Assembly (NCBI GenBank): GCA_019058515.1
Contig: JAHPYY010000077.1
Coordinates: 1-57,067 of the forward strand
Direction of reading: 5' to 3'
DNA from: Promethearchaeota archaeon
GTDB lineage: Archaea > Asgardarchaeota > Lokiarchaeia > Sigynarchaeales > SOKP01
Length of the DNA: 57,067 bases
A model generated the notes under the pieces. That model searched no databases. It saw only the letters and a list, made by a program, of their open reading frames with translations, and was not told where the DNA came from. Below, one piece after another: positions 36,768 through 46,041 of the stretch; the first letter of the stretch is position 1; each line of letters opens with the position of its first letter. The position numbers and the translations under genes were made by a program.

Positions 36768-37799
36768 ATGATGAAAGAAAAGAAAGAGTATAGATTGACT
36801 TCGGAAGTAAAGATTCACGGATGATCGTGCAAACTCGGTTCTAACAATTTAGAGGAACTATTAACTAGCGTAGGATTATACGGAGATATTGAAGATGCAG
36901 CAATAATTCCCGTACCGAACAGTCAACTTGTAATGGTGAAAAACCTCGATATTTTTACACCTATCATAGATGAGCCTGAAATTACGGGAGAAATTGCGGC
37001 ATGTAATGTTACAAACGATGTGTTTGCCATGAATGTACCTGAGATTTCTGGTATGTTAATTTTTTTGGCTATCCAACCAAAAACTCCGTTTGAGATCGCT
37101 AAGGGAATACTTAAAGGGATAAAATATTTTGTAGAAAAAAAAATTAATTCCAAAGTCGTCGGGGGACACACTATTTACAGTGATTGGCCTTTAATTGGGG
37201 GAGAAGCTTCTGGTTTCGTCGATAAGGATAAAATTTTGCTAAAACAAGGTGTAAAACTCGGTGACAATCTTATACTAACAAAACCTATAGGTATTCAAGC
37301 AATCATGGCGTCATATAGGCTTTTAAAAGATATGCCAGAGATATTAGAACAATATTCAATAAAAGAAATTAGAAATTCAATAGATTTGACTGTAAAAGTT
37401 ATGACCACTTCAAATCAACCTGTGGTGAGGACAATTCACAGCTACAACGATTTTTCATTTATTCGCGCTATGACCGATGTAACTGGCTTTGGTCTAACGG
37501 GGCATACAAGAGAACTACTACAAAATTCTGATTTATCCGCCACAATCGAGAAAGTTCCCTACATTAAATTATCAAGAGAACTTTCCCATGATTTAGGTTA
37601 TTCTTTTGACGATTGTTACTGTCATGAAACAGCTGGAGGTATGTTAATTGCGGTAGAAGCTGAGGAAACGGAAGAATTCTCCCATCGTTTGAGTGACAAT
37701 GGGATTAAAAACTGGATAGTCGGGAAAATTAACAAAAAACTTCCTCAAAATGTTACTATCTCCGAACATGTAGAACAAATTGAAGTTTCAAATATTTAA
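36768..37799 (+). CDS. selD: Selenophosphate synthetase, selenoprotein with in-frame TGA
   Basis: The full gene reads from ATG 36768 through TGA 36822-36824 (codon 19) to TAA 37797. Residues 9-22 read RLTSEVKIHG-U-SCK, matching the RLTxxxxxxGCGCK start of SelD, with TGA at the catalytic Cys/Sec (E. coli Cys17). Later motifs: VMVKNLDIFTP, GGHTIYSDWP, TDVTGFGLTGH, ETAGGM. The total of 343 codons is the normal SelD length, whereas starting after the TGA (36933) would drop 55 essential residues. It makes selenophosphate from selenide and ATP. A candidate SECIS follows the stop. Confidence 0.92.
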
Positions 37800-37871
37800 C
37801 GAAGACTATGAAATAAGTATAAATGTTAAAAACGGGCGCTTATTGAGTTATCCACCTGCAGGGTGGCTTCG
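37800..37871 (+). promoter_or_regulatory. Candidate SECIS element in the selD 3' UTR
   Basis: Directly after the stop, CGAAG (37800-37804) pairs with CTTCG (37867-37871). Inside are ATGA followed by AATAAG pairing with CTTATT and then GA, which is the ATGA/GA arrangement of kink-turn SECIS cores, and a second hairpin CCACC/GGTGG. Archaeal SECIS elements lie in 3' UTRs, and Lokiarchaeota were reported to have eukaryote-like ones. The exact fold is uncertain; the CCACC/GGTGG hairpin might belong to a terminator instead. Confidence 0.4.
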
Positions 37872-37987
37872 GAATATTAAATTTATTCGATTTTCAATTA
37901 AAGTTTATACTAAGTCCAATTTAATACAGTAAAGCCAATTGGAGATTATAATAAGAATTTTAACCTAAAAAAAATTGAAGTAATATT

Positions 37988-39241
37988 ATGCAAGAAAAGT
38001 TGAATCTGAACAATTCGCAGAAGTTGTATCAAGAAGCCTTAGGTCACATACCAGGTGCGATTTTAGGAATCCGTAGACCATATAATTTTATTGAAGGAGA
38101 ATATCCTATTTTCTTTCAAGAAGCCAAAGGAGGAAAGGTTAAGGATGTCGACGGAAATGAATACCTCGATTTTTTATGCGCATACGGACCAATAATATTA
38201 GGGCATAGAGAAGAAGAAGTTGACAACGCGGTAATTGAGCAAATAAAAAACAAGGGTTTTTGCATGTCTTTAACTCAGCCAGTACAAAATACTCTAGCAA
38301 GCAAATTAAAAAAGCTAATTCCTTGTTGCGAAGAGATGGTGTTAATGAAAATGGGTACTGATGCAACCACCGCGGCAATTAGGGTTGCGCGAGCTTATAC
38401 GAAGAAAATAAAGGTTCTTACTTGCGGGTATCACGGATGGTACGACCCATTTAGCGAAGTTCACGGGATAGAAGCCGGAATACCGAAAAAATTATTCGAA
38501 GATTTTTACGAGTTTGAATTTAATAACATCGACCAGATTGAAACTCTTGTTAAAGCACATCAAAACGAAATTGCTGCGATTATTTTAAACCCGATACATA
38601 CACCCGGAGGAAGAAAAGTGCAAATGCCTAATCAAGGGTTTTTAGAGGAGATTAGGAAGCTCACATTGGAAAAAAAAATCTTACTTATCTACGACGAGAT
38701 TAGAACTGGATTTAGGGTAGATATGGGGGGTGCTCAAAAGTTATTTGGAGTAATTCCCGATTTGGCTGCATTTGGTAAGGCTATGGGAAATGGATATCCT
38801 ATTAGTGCGTTAGTGGGTAAAGGAGAGTATATGAATGTGCTAATAGAGAAGGTTTTTTTAAGTTCAACTTTCTTTCCCAATAGCCTTGCTCAGGTTGCTG
38901 CTATTAAAACTTTAGAAATATTGCAACGAGACAATGTGTTGGAAAACATAAAAAATAAGGGAGACAAATTTACTCAGCAAGTTAAAGAGTATATTGAAGA
39001 GTATGAAATCCCGTGTGAATTTTCTGGAAATCCTTGGATGCCTTACATTACATTTACTCCAGACGAAAAATACACTTATCGAAAACTAAGAGCCGAATTT
39101 TATACACAACTAATTCGTAGAAAGGTTTTTCTCCAACCTTATCATCATGGATACATTTGTTATCGACACACTGAAGAGGATTTGGAATTCGCAGCTCAAA
39201 TGATTGGAGAGTCTTTAAAGGAAACGAGAAAGTTAATATAA
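37988..39241 (+). CDS. kat: Class III aminotransferase, probable 3-aminobutyryl-CoA aminotransferase
   Basis: The 417-residue enzyme resembles glutamate-1-semialdehyde aminomutase: LDFLCAYGPIILGH, MGTDATTAAIRVARAYT, GYHGWYDPF, the PLP Asp region LLIYDEIRTGF and the Schiff-base Lys in AAFGKAMGNG (~residue 264). It lies 61 bases before kce in a lysine-degradation cluster. There, the acyl-CoA beta-transaminase Kat (known from Cloacimonas) would convert 3-aminobutyryl-CoA to acetoacetyl-CoA, replacing the ammonia lyase Kal, which I do not see. The fold call is firm; the substrate rests on context. Confidence 0.75.
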   Translation: MQEKLNLNNSQKLYQEALGHIPGAILGIRRPYNFIEGEYPIFFQEAKGGKVKDVDGNEYLDFLCAYGPIILGHREEEVDNAVIEQIKNKGFCMSLTQPVQNTLASKLKKLIPCCEEMVLMKMGTDATTAAIRVARAYTKKIKVLTCGYHGWYDPFSEVHGIEAGIPKKLFEDFYEFEFNNIDQIETLVKAHQNEIAAIILNPIHTPGGRKVQMPNQGFLEEIRKLTLEKKILLIYDEIRTGFRVDMGGAQKLFGVIPDLAAFGKAMGNGYPISALVGKGEYMNVLIEKVFLSSTFFPNSLAQVAAIKTLEILQRDNVLENIKNKGDKFTQQVKEYIEEYEIPCEFSGNPWMPYITFTPDEKYTYRKLRAEFYTQLIRRKVFLQPYHHGYICYRHTEEDLEFAAQMIGESLKETRKLI

Positions 39242-39302
39242 TTCCTTTTTAATCCAATATTTCGATATTTTATTATAATTTCAATATAATTGGGATTTTT
39301 TT

Positions 39303-40133
39303 ATGGAAAAATTAATTATCACTGCCGCAATTTGCGGCGCAGAAGTATCAAAATCACAAAATCCTAATGTTCCTTATACCTTAGAAGATATTGGATCAGA
39401 GGCTGAAAAAGCATATTCATCGGGGGCTAGTATTATTCATTTGCATGTTAGAGAAGACGATGGAACCCCCACTCAAAATAAGGAAAGATTCCGAAAGTGT
39501 ATTGAAGAAATTAAGAAACGATGTCCCGATCTTATTATTCAACCCTCAACAGGAGGAGCAATAGGCATGACAGATGAAGAACGATTACAACCAATTTATT
39601 TGAATCCGCCTCCTGAAATGGTAACCTTAGATTGTGGTACAATGAATTTTGGTGGAGATGAAATTTTTGTCAATACAGAAAAAACTATTAAATATTTCGC
39701 TGAGGAGATGAATAAAAGAGGTATTAAATACGAATTAGAGTGCTTTGATAAGGGTATGGTTGATATGGCGCTAAAATTGCATAGGGAAGGGTACATTTTA
39801 GAACCCATGCATTTCAATTTTGTTCTTGGAGTACCTGGAGGGATAGCTGCAACCTCTAGAGATTTAACCTTCTTAGTTGAAAGTATCCCTACAAACGCCA
39901 CTTATACTGTCTGCGCTGTCGGAAGGTACGAGTTTTCAATGATTACCTTATCCATAATAATGGGGGGACATGCTCGCGTTGGGTTTGAAGATAACATTTA
40001 CCTTTCTAGGGGGCAATTAGCTAATTCTAATGGCGAATTAGTTGATAAGGTTGTTAGAATCGCCAAAGAATTAGGAAGAGAAATAGCATCTCCAGAAGAA
40101 GCCCGTAAAATTTTGGGAATTCGTAATAGTTAG
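39303..40133 (+). CDS. kce: 3-keto-5-aminohexanoate cleavage enzyme
   Basis: The 276-residue BKACE (DUF849) protein begins KLIITAAICGAEVSK and has the zinc-binding HLHVR at His46 and His48, positions identical to characterised Kce. QPSTGG and DCGTMNFG follow. The enzyme converts 3-keto-5-aminohexanoate and acetyl-CoA to acetoacetate and 3-aminobutyryl-CoA. Neighbours (kat, kdd, kamA) confirm this member of a large family. An AT-rich 61-base gap precedes it. Confidence 0.92.
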   Translation: MEKLIITAAICGAEVSKSQNPNVPYTLEDIGSEAEKAYSSGASIIHLHVREDDGTPTQNKERFRKCIEEIKKRCPDLIIQPSTGGAIGMTDEERLQPIYLNPPPEMVTLDCGTMNFGGDEIFVNTEKTIKYFAEEMNKRGIKYELECFDKGMVDMALKLHREGYILEPMHFNFVLGVPGGIAATSRDLTFLVESIPTNATYTVCAVGRYEFSMITLSIIMGGHARVGFEDNIYLSRGQLANSNGELVDKVVRIAKELGREIASPEEARKILGIRNS

Positions 40134-40150
40134 TTGGTAGGCTTAAAGTT

Positions 40151-40642
40151 TTAGATCTTGACTTCTGAGCCTCGCAGAACATATTTTTCGGTTTCTTTTA
40201 TTATTCGAGCAATTACAGTGGTGTTAGTTCGTTCTAACAAATGAGAACTCTCGATTTTAGCTTCTAATTCTCTAATGAAATCCTCACGACTTTCGGCTCT
40301 CATTAGAACCACGAAATCCCATTCTCCTAAGACATTATATATTGCCCAAACTCCTGGAATTTCGGATAATGCTTTGGATACTTTTTCTGAGTACTCTGGA
40401 CCATATTTACCTCGAATTAACACGATTGCCTGAAAATCGGCTGCTAGTTTAAATAAATTTACTTTTGCGTGGTACCCTTCGATGATTTTTTCCTTTTCTA
40501 ACCTTTTAATCCGGTAATGGACCCTTGATTTGGATAAAGCCAACTTTTCTGCAATTTGCGAGGGAGATATCTTACAGTCTCTTTGTAAAAGATCGAGAAG
40601 TCGTTTATCGATATCGTCCAGAAAACTGCGATGTATAGACAT
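40151..40642 (-). CDS. Lrp/AsnC-family transcription regulator
   Basis: About 163 residues from ATG 40642, where homology begins (MSIHRSFLDDIDKRLLDLLQ); the open frame extends 29 codons upstream but looks untranslated. The N-terminal helix-turn-helix (ISPSQIAEKLALSKSRVHYRIKRLEKEKII) is followed by an AsnC/RAM ligand-binding domain (VLIRGKYG, LGEWDFVVLM). It sits inside the lysine cluster, divergent from kdd and convergent with kce, so a lysine-responsive regulator is a fair inference. Confidence 0.85.
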   Translation of the reverse strand: MSIHRSFLDDIDKRLLDLLQRDCKISPSQIAEKLALSKSRVHYRIKRLEKEKIIEGYHAKVNLFKLAADFQAIVLIRGKYGPEYSEKVSKALSEIPGVWAIYNVLGEWDFVVLMRAESREDFIRELEAKIESSHLLERTNTTVIARIIKETEKYVLRGSEVKI

Positions 40643-40774
40643 AATTAAATCACTATCTAGGATCAATTGTGAATAATATTTAAGTCGTACTATTAAGCCT
40701 TTCTTATTTATAATAATGTACAGAATCATAGCACTTAATTAGCACACTTAAATATATTACTTAATATTATACAT
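40643..40774. promoter_or_regulatory. Divergent promoter region of the Lrp-type gene and kdd
   Basis: Rightward, TTAAATATA at 40748-40756 lies about 20-27 bases before the kdd start, a TATA-box distance that would give a nearly leaderless message. Leftward, TTAAATATTATT (reverse of 40671-40682) sits about 30-40 bases before the regulator start. The two promoters probably share operators for the Lrp protein; no clear palindrome stands out. Confidence 0.4.
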
Positions 40775-41824
40775 TTGGTTAAGAAAATGAGAAGTGGAGA
40801 TAAATATGGTGTACATAGGGTAATAGAACCGGAAGGACTTTTACCTCAGACTGCTGAACGGATTTCTAATAGTATTGAAATATACGATAACGAGATTTTA
40901 ATTGATGTTGATTACTTAAATATCGACTCTGCAAGCTTTAATCAGTTACAAGAGGAGGCAAATGGAAATTTAGAGCAGATAAAACAACGGATTTTTGAAA
41001 TCGTTAGTAAGAGAGGAAAAATGCAAAATCCGGTTACTGGTTCAGGTGGAATGCTTATTGGAACGGTTGAAGAAATTGGGGAGAAATTAACTAACCGAAT
41101 TGATTTAAAGATCGGAGATCGGATTGCTACTCTTGTATCACTTTCACTCACTCCTCTACATATTGATGAAATAGGACAAATTTACCCCGAGATCGATAGA
41201 GTTAAAATCAAGGGGAAAGCCATATTATTTGAAAGCGGTATTTACACAAAATTACCCGAAGACATGTCTGATAAACTAGCTTTAGCTGCGTTGGATGTTG
41301 CTGGGGCTCCAGCGCAAGTAAAGAATTTAGTAAAAGAGGGAAACAAGATTTTAATTTTAGGAGCAACGGGGAAATCAGGATTAATGTGTTGTATTATGGC
41401 CAAAAAAATGGTGGGAGCTTCTGGTTTAGTAATAGGACAAGCGAGAAATGAAAAAAGAGCCGAATTTTTACGAAAAACCGGATTCTGCGACATCGTTGTT
41501 ATCTCAGATGTACTGAAACCTGTAAATACTTTAAATGAAGTATTACGGGCTACAAAAGGGGAAGAAGTGGATATCTCTATTAACTGTTTAAGCATTCCTA
41601 ATACTGAAATATCATCTATATTACCAGTTAAAGATAAAGGAGTGGTATACTTCTTCTCTATGGCTACGAGTTTTACGAAAGCAGCATTAGGGGCAGAAGG
41701 TGTTGGAAAAGACATTACAATGATAATTGGCAACGGATACACTAAAGATCACGATAAAATTACATTAGAGTTATTGCGAAATTCCCCAGCATTAAGGAAA
41801 ATATTTGAAGAAAAATATCTATGA
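40775..41824 (+). CDS. kdd: L-erythro-3,5-diaminohexanoate dehydrogenase
   Basis: The 349-residue protein starts KKMRSGDKYGVHRVIEPEG, as kdd enzymes do. It has an alcohol-dehydrogenase-like Rossmann core, ILILGATGKSGLMC (~residue 190), followed by VIGQARNEKRAE. It oxidises 3,5-diaminohexanoate to 3-keto-5-aminohexanoate with NAD(P). The start is TTG 40775 or ATG 40787. kamA follows after 24 bases. The specific family start and the cluster make this a firm call. Confidence 0.92.
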   Translation: MVKKMRSGDKYGVHRVIEPEGLLPQTAERISNSIEIYDNEILIDVDYLNIDSASFNQLQEEANGNLEQIKQRIFEIVSKRGKMQNPVTGSGGMLIGTVEEIGEKLTNRIDLKIGDRIATLVSLSLTPLHIDEIGQIYPEIDRVKIKGKAILFESGIYTKLPEDMSDKLALAALDVAGAPAQVKNLVKEGNKILILGATGKSGLMCCIMAKKMVGASGLVIGQARNEKRAEFLRKTGFCDIVVISDVLKPVNTLNEVLRATKGEEVDISINCLSIPNTEISSILPVKDKGVVYFFSMATSFTKAALGAEGVGKDITMIIGNGYTKDHDKITLELLRNSPALRKIFEEKYL

Positions 41825-41848
41825 AAATGAATTATTTCATGAGAAAAA

Positions 41849-43093
41849 ATGAAAGTAAATAGAAGAGATGTTTTGTTTAGCCACATTTCCGACGAAGATT
41901 GGAATGATTGGCATTGGCAGGTAAAAAACAGGATTATCACGGTCGATGAGTTAAAAAAATACATACCACTTAGTAGGGAAGAGGAGGACGGAATACTAAG
42001 GTGTCTTGAGGAGATGAGGATGGCGATTACTCCTTACTATCTCTCGTTAATTGACCCAAACGATCCTCATGATCCTATACGGAAACAGTCAATTCCTACT
42101 ATCTATGAATTAAATCGGAGTTCAAGCGATCTTGAAGATCCCCTTCATGAGGATGTAGATTCACCAGTAGTCGGCCTTACCCATAGGTATCCTGACAGAG
42201 TATTACTTTTAGTTACTGAAAACTGCTCAATGTACTGTCGCCATTGTACTCGGAGAAGATTTGCGGGTCATCACGATAAAGCGCCTCCCGACACTCAGTT
42301 AGAACAATGTATAGAATATATAAAAGACACTCCAAAAATTAGAGATGTTTTATTATCTGGAGGAGACGCCCTCCTTATATCTGACAAGAAACTCGAGTGG
42401 ATACTAAGAAAGTTAAAAGAGATCCCGCACGTTGAAATAATTAGGATCGGTTCAAGAGCCCCTGTCGTATTACCTCAGAGAATTACTAGCGAATTATGCG
42501 AAATGCTAAAACAATACCATCCAATTTGGCTTAATACTCATTTTAATCACCCAAACGAGATAACACCAGAGTCAACTAAAGCGTGCGAAATGCTAGCAGA
42601 CGCAGGAATACCGTTGGGAAATCAATCGGTATTACTAAGAGGAGTAAACGATTGTATTCACATCACGAAAAAATTAGTGCACGAATTGGTTAAAATCCGA
42701 GTCAGACCCTATTACATATACCAGTGTGACCTCTCGATTGGACTCGAACATTTTAGAACAAGCGTAGCTCAAGGTATAGAAATAATTGAGGGGTTGAGGG
42801 GACATACTTCTGGATTATGCGTTCCCACTTTTGTAGTAGACGCTCCTGGAGGTGGTGGCAAGGTGCCCGTTATGCCAGACTACATCATTTCACAGGGGAA
42901 TCGTAGAGTTGTTTTGAGAAATTTCGAAGGCGTGATAACTACATACGAGGAACCTGAAGACTACATTCCAGGTTGTCGTTGCGAAGAAAAGGAAAAACAA
43001 ATCGGGGTCTCCGCCCTGCTTAGCGGTCAGAAAATGACGATTGAACCAGAAGACTTAGTGAGAAGATTGCGAAGGAAAAAACTCTCCAAATGA
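41849..43093 (+). CDS. kamA: Lysine 2,3-aminomutase
   Basis: The 414-residue radical SAM/PLP enzyme has the cluster Cys126-x3-Cys130-x2-Cys133 (CSMYCRHC) followed by TRRRFAG. Other marks are LLSGGDALL (SAM), IRIGSRAPV, and the PLP-Lys region FVVDAPGGGGKVPV. It converts L-lysine to L-beta-lysine, the first step of the pathway encoded around it. Length and motifs match clostridial KamA. It could also supply N-acetyl-beta-lysine synthesis as an osmolyte, but no ablB-type acetyltransferase is nearby. Confidence 0.95.
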   Translation: MKVNRRDVLFSHISDEDWNDWHWQVKNRIITVDELKKYIPLSREEEDGILRCLEEMRMAITPYYLSLIDPNDPHDPIRKQSIPTIYELNRSSSDLEDPLHEDVDSPVVGLTHRYPDRVLLLVTENCSMYCRHCTRRRFAGHHDKAPPDTQLEQCIEYIKDTPKIRDVLLSGGDALLISDKKLEWILRKLKEIPHVEIIRIGSRAPVVLPQRITSELCEMLKQYHPIWLNTHFNHPNEITPESTKACEMLADAGIPLGNQSVLLRGVNDCIHITKKLVHELVKIRVRPYYIYQCDLSIGLEHFRTSVAQGIEIIEGLRGHTSGLCVPTFVVDAPGGGGKVPVMPDYIISQGNRRVVLRNFEGVITTYEEPEDYIPGCRCEEKEKQIGVSALLSGQKMTIEPEDLVRRLRRKKLSK

Positions 43094-43121
43094 ATTCATA
43101 GACCATTAACAGATAAAAGTA

Positions 43122-44624
43122 TTAGTTCCTTTTTCCATTTGATATTCCCACTATATAAAACATATCTTCATTATCTATACTTTTTATAATTTTTAATCCC
43201 GAATCTCTCATAATTTCTGAAATTTCTTTTAATGGTGGCAATCTATCCTTTGAAACAATATCATTACAACTTTTGTGTAAATTATTGATTGCGTTGCGAG
43301 ATTCAGAATGAGCAATCATAAGTCTTCCATTCTGGCTTAAACCATTAGCCATCTTAAAAATAGTTTCACGTTGTTTTATAAAATGGGGAAAACAAGAATA
43401 ACATAGGATAATATCAAATTTCTCCTCGTAAGCAAAATCATATATATCTTGAACTAAAAAGTCTACATTAGAATATTTATCTTGGGAGTATTTATTTCGG
43501 GAAATCTCAATCATTCTTTCAGAGAGATCTAATGCTACTATTTTTCCTGAGTCACCAACTTGATCGTGCAAATAAGGAATCATAACGCCCGTTCCCGTGC
43601 CTACATCTAAAACTTTGTAATTTGGTTTTAATTCCAATTCTAAGCAAATTCTTTCTAATTTTTTTGGGTCATGGAACACTTTTTCGTCCCAATTATTTGC
43701 ATTTTCGTCAAAATATGCTTTCGTTTGGCTTAATTTGGTATTATATTTCAATTTCCCATTGGTATCTTTTAATTTTGTTTCCTTAGACTTAATTCGTCTT
43801 TTAGGAGACATCCAAACTGCGATGAAAAAGATTACGCAAGAGACCAATATCATAGAACTAGATATTGGGAAGTTTGTTGCTAAGGATAATACGACACCCA
43901 GCACAGCAGAAATCAAACCTATTATTGGGCTTGTATAAAGTATTTTCTTAAAATCGTATAGGAATTGATAAGCTGTTGATGAGGGCATAATAATTAAAGC
44001 GTATACTAATAATGCTCCAACAATTTTCATTGAGATTGAGACTATTAAAGCTGTAGTAGCTAACACTAAAAATTTGAAAAACGGAACTCTAATCCCTGCA
44101 GCAGCGGCTATTTTTTCGTGAAATATAATTGCGATAAATTCGCGATAAAAAATCTTGAGAAGGATAATAAACCCTATTACTATTAATCCTAAATAAAAAA
44201 AATCAATATATTGCAAACCAAATAAACTACCCCAAAATATAGATACTGCCCGTTGTGTTATTACTCCTGTTGGTAAAGTTGAAAGGAAAATGAAACCCAA
44301 AGCAGTAAGAAAAGAAAAAAGCGCGCCCAAAACTACCTCTGTGCTTAATTTTGTTTTATTTGAAAGTGGGCCAAGGATCAACGCAGTAATCAGGGTGAAT
44401 ATAACAGCCATAATTTGTTCATCAAAACTTGAAAGGAAATAGGCATTTATCCAAATTCCAAAAGAAGCACCTGCAAAAGCGGCATGAGACATTGAATAAC
44501 CAATGTTTGTTATTTTAAGTTGTACTATTAATGTTCCAACAAGCGAAAGTGCTATTGACGCGATAATAGCACCTAACATCACTTTAATTACTATTTGACT
44601 TGGTAAAATTATGAAAAATATCAT
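43122..44624 (-). CDS. Metal-type ABC permease fused to a class I methyltransferase
   Basis: Residues 1-~275 are a ZnuB/MntB-type ABC-3 permease with about eight membrane segments (SMSHAAFAGASFG, GVITQRAVSIFWGSLFG, VYALIIMPSSTAYQ). After a linker (~275-310), residues ~315-500 are a SAM-dependent methyltransferase with motif I VLDVGTGTGVM and VALDLSERMIEISR. The frame is continuous without a stop. This fusion is unusual. The methyltransferase would face the cytoplasm. It may modify or sense the imported metal complex (inference). Last gene of the FmdE-ATPase-permease operon. Confidence 0.85.
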   Translation of the reverse strand: MIFFIILPSQIVIKVMLGAIIASIALSLVGTLIVQLKITNIGYSMSHAAFAGASFGIWINAYFLSSFDEQIMAVIFTLITALILGPLSNKTKLSTEVVLGALFSFLTALGFIFLSTLPTGVITQRAVSIFWGSLFGLQYIDFFYLGLIVIGFIILLKIFYREFIAIIFHEKIAAAAGIRVPFFKFLVLATTALIVSISMKIVGALLVYALIIMPSSTAYQFLYDFKKILYTSPIIGLISAVLGVVLSLATNFPISSSMILVSCVIFFIAVWMSPKRRIKSKETKLKDTNGKLKYNTKLSQTKAYFDENANNWDEKVFHDPKKLERICLELELKPNYKVLDVGTGTGVMIPYLHDQVGDSGKIVALDLSERMIEISRNKYSQDKYSNVDFLVQDIYDFAYEEKFDIILCYSCFPHFIKQRETIFKMANGLSQNGRLMIAHSESRNAINNLHKSCNDIVSKDRLPPLKEISEIMRDSGLKIIKSIDNEDMFYIVGISNGKRN

Positions 44625-44630
44625 AAGATA

Positions 44631-45473
44631 TTATACTCCAATTTTTATTCTATTACAATTTTCAACAGCTTTTTCCATTAACATATATTTTTCAAATAGG
44701 GAATTTTGAAACGCATTTTCAGGAGTATCGTTAACAATGATGTGCCCTTTATTTATCATTATTATCCGATCTGCTTCTGATGGGATTTGCATAGCATGAG
44801 ATACTATTAAAATTGTTACCCCAAGTTCTTTCATGAACTTTAACAATTTAAACATTTCATCTTGAGCATCTAAATCTAAATTCGAGAATGGTTCATCAAG
44901 TAGTAAAATTTCAGGATATTTACATAGAGCTTGTGCGATAAGAGCTTTTTGCTGTTGTCCTCCTGAAAGTTTACCTATAGGACGTTCTATAAGAGTTTCT
45001 AAGTCTAATAATTTTAAACACAATTTAACTGCAGCCCAATCTTGAGCTTTTGGAGGTCGACCTGCTCCGTGTATAGCAACTCTTCCGATCATTGCTATAT
45101 CTTTTAAAATAAAAGGTAAGTTGGGATCTATTTCAAAATTCTGAAGAACATATCCAATTTTTCGGCAAATCTCATTACGAGCTTTTTTTAAAGGGGAATT
45201 AAAGACTTTAATTTGTCCAACTTTTACTTTCAAAAGCCCCAATATTGTTTCTAATAGGGTTGTCTTACCCGATCCGTTCGGACCGACAATAAAAACATAT
45301 TCCCCACGGTGAATATCAAGGTTAACATCATATAAAGCGGAAAAACGTTCTCCCTCGTAAACAGTATCAACATCTTTCAACGATATTACTATCTCATCTT
45401 TTTTTCTTAGATCACTTCCTCTCGTGGAAGTAAAGAAATCTGCGAATTGATTAAATATATTTTCTTTATACAT
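44631..45473 (-). CDS. Metal-type ABC transporter ATPase
   Basis: The 280-residue ATPase has Walker A GPNGSGKT, Q-loop VLQNFE, signature LSGGQQQ, Walker B LLLDEPFSNLD and switch IVSHAM, as in ZnuC/MntB-type importers. A ~25-residue N-terminal extension precedes the domain. It starts 19 bases after the FmdE gene and ends 6 bases before the permease fusion. With the divergent binding protein it makes a complete importer, likely for zinc, manganese, iron or a related metal. Confidence 0.9.
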   Translation of the reverse strand: MYKENIFNQFADFFTSTRGSDLRKKDEIVISLKDVDTVYEGERFSALYDVNLDIHRGEYVFIVGPNGSGKTTLLETILGLLKVKVGQIKVFNSPLKKARNEICRKIGYVLQNFEIDPNLPFILKDIAMIGRVAIHGAGRPPKAQDWAAVKLCLKLLDLETLIERPIGKLSGGQQQKALIAQALCKYPEILLLDEPFSNLDLDAQDEMFKLLKFMKELGVTILIVSHAMQIPSEADRIIMINKGHIIVNDTPENAFQNSLFEKYMLMEKAVENCNRIKIGV

Positions 45474-45492
45474 TCGATTTTATGGAGTTTTT

Positions 45493-45927
45493 TTATTCTT
45501 TTTTTGACTCATAATTTGGCATAGGAAAATTGCTATTAATCTCAAAAGCATCGAAATCGGAAATTTTTAAAAAATCATAAACATACTTTTCTAAGCTAAG
45601 GAGATCTTCTCCCTGAAATTGGAAACACTCTTTCAATCTGATTCTTAATTCTCGATCCTCGAGTATAAAAATAGCTTCGAGTATTTCCTCATTTGTTGCT
45701 ACAATTCTACCAGTTCCATAAGTGCATCCCGATGTAAATTGGATACCATCAATAATACATGACATAGGTGGATTTGAACATCTTACAATACAAGTTTTCT
45801 CAAGTTTGTTTGATGATAGAATCTTGTTAGCTATCAACCCCATTCTAGCTCCAGCAACAAGATAAGGTCCTAAGTGACCGTGAAAATCCTCTAAAGCGTT
45901 TAAATTAAGCTTATTTTCGTTTTTCAT
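45493..45927 (-). CDS. FmdE-domain protein
   Basis: The 144-residue protein starts with LEDFHGHLGPYLVAGARMG, the hallmark of the FmdE domain. Cys residues follow in CIVRCSNPPMSC and GCTYGTGRI, possible metal ligands. FmdE was first seen beside formylmethanofuran dehydrogenase, and FmdE genes are often next to metal or tungstate/molybdate transport. Here it leads an importer operon, so metal binding or handling is the likely role. Its start codon lies within a palindromic operator candidate (45926-45947). Confidence 0.85.
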   Translation of the reverse strand: MKNENKLNLNALEDFHGHLGPYLVAGARMGLIANKILSSNKLEKTCIVRCSNPPMSCIIDGIQFTSGCTYGTGRIVATNEEILEAIFILEDRELRIRLKECFQFQGEDLLSLEKYVYDFLKISDFDAFEINSNFPMPNYESKKE

Positions 45928-45947
45928 ACTATATTCTAAAAAAGTAT
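45926..45947. promoter_or_regulatory. Operator copy 1 (imperfect 22-bp palindrome)
   Basis: ATACTATATT-CT-AAAAAAGTAT has the same 22-bp layout and right half as copy 2 and overlaps the FmdE start codon. With the flanking bases it shares TTCTAARAAAGTATTACT (18 nt, one difference) with copy 2. Confidence 0.6.
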
Positions 45948-45995
45948 TACTCTTAAATAAAATGATGTATTTTTTGATTTTAATATAAGATTATC

Positions 45996-46017
45996 ATACT
46001 TTCTTCTAAGAAAGTAT
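45996..46017. promoter_or_regulatory. Operator copy 2 (perfect 22-bp palindrome)
   Basis: ATACTTTCTT-CT-AAGAAAGTAT is a perfect palindrome with 10-bp arms, 25 bases before the binding-protein start codon. It is 70 bp from copy 1, centre to centre, in the divergent control region of the importer. That suggests one dimeric repressor controlling both directions, as metal-responsive regulators do. Confidence 0.7.
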
Positions 46018-46041
46018 TACTAAAAAATTTTAGAGTAAAAA

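Noticed and set aside
37852..37866. CCACC/GGTGG hairpin as the selD terminator
   Set aside because: No T-run follows it, and it lies inside the larger CGAAG/CTTCG stem, so I list it as part of the candidate SECIS region.
40643..40729. N-terminal 29-codon extension of the Lrp-type regulator
   Set aside because: The extra residues do not look like the family, lack a ribosome site, and would cover the promoter region; the ATG at 40642 fits the family start.
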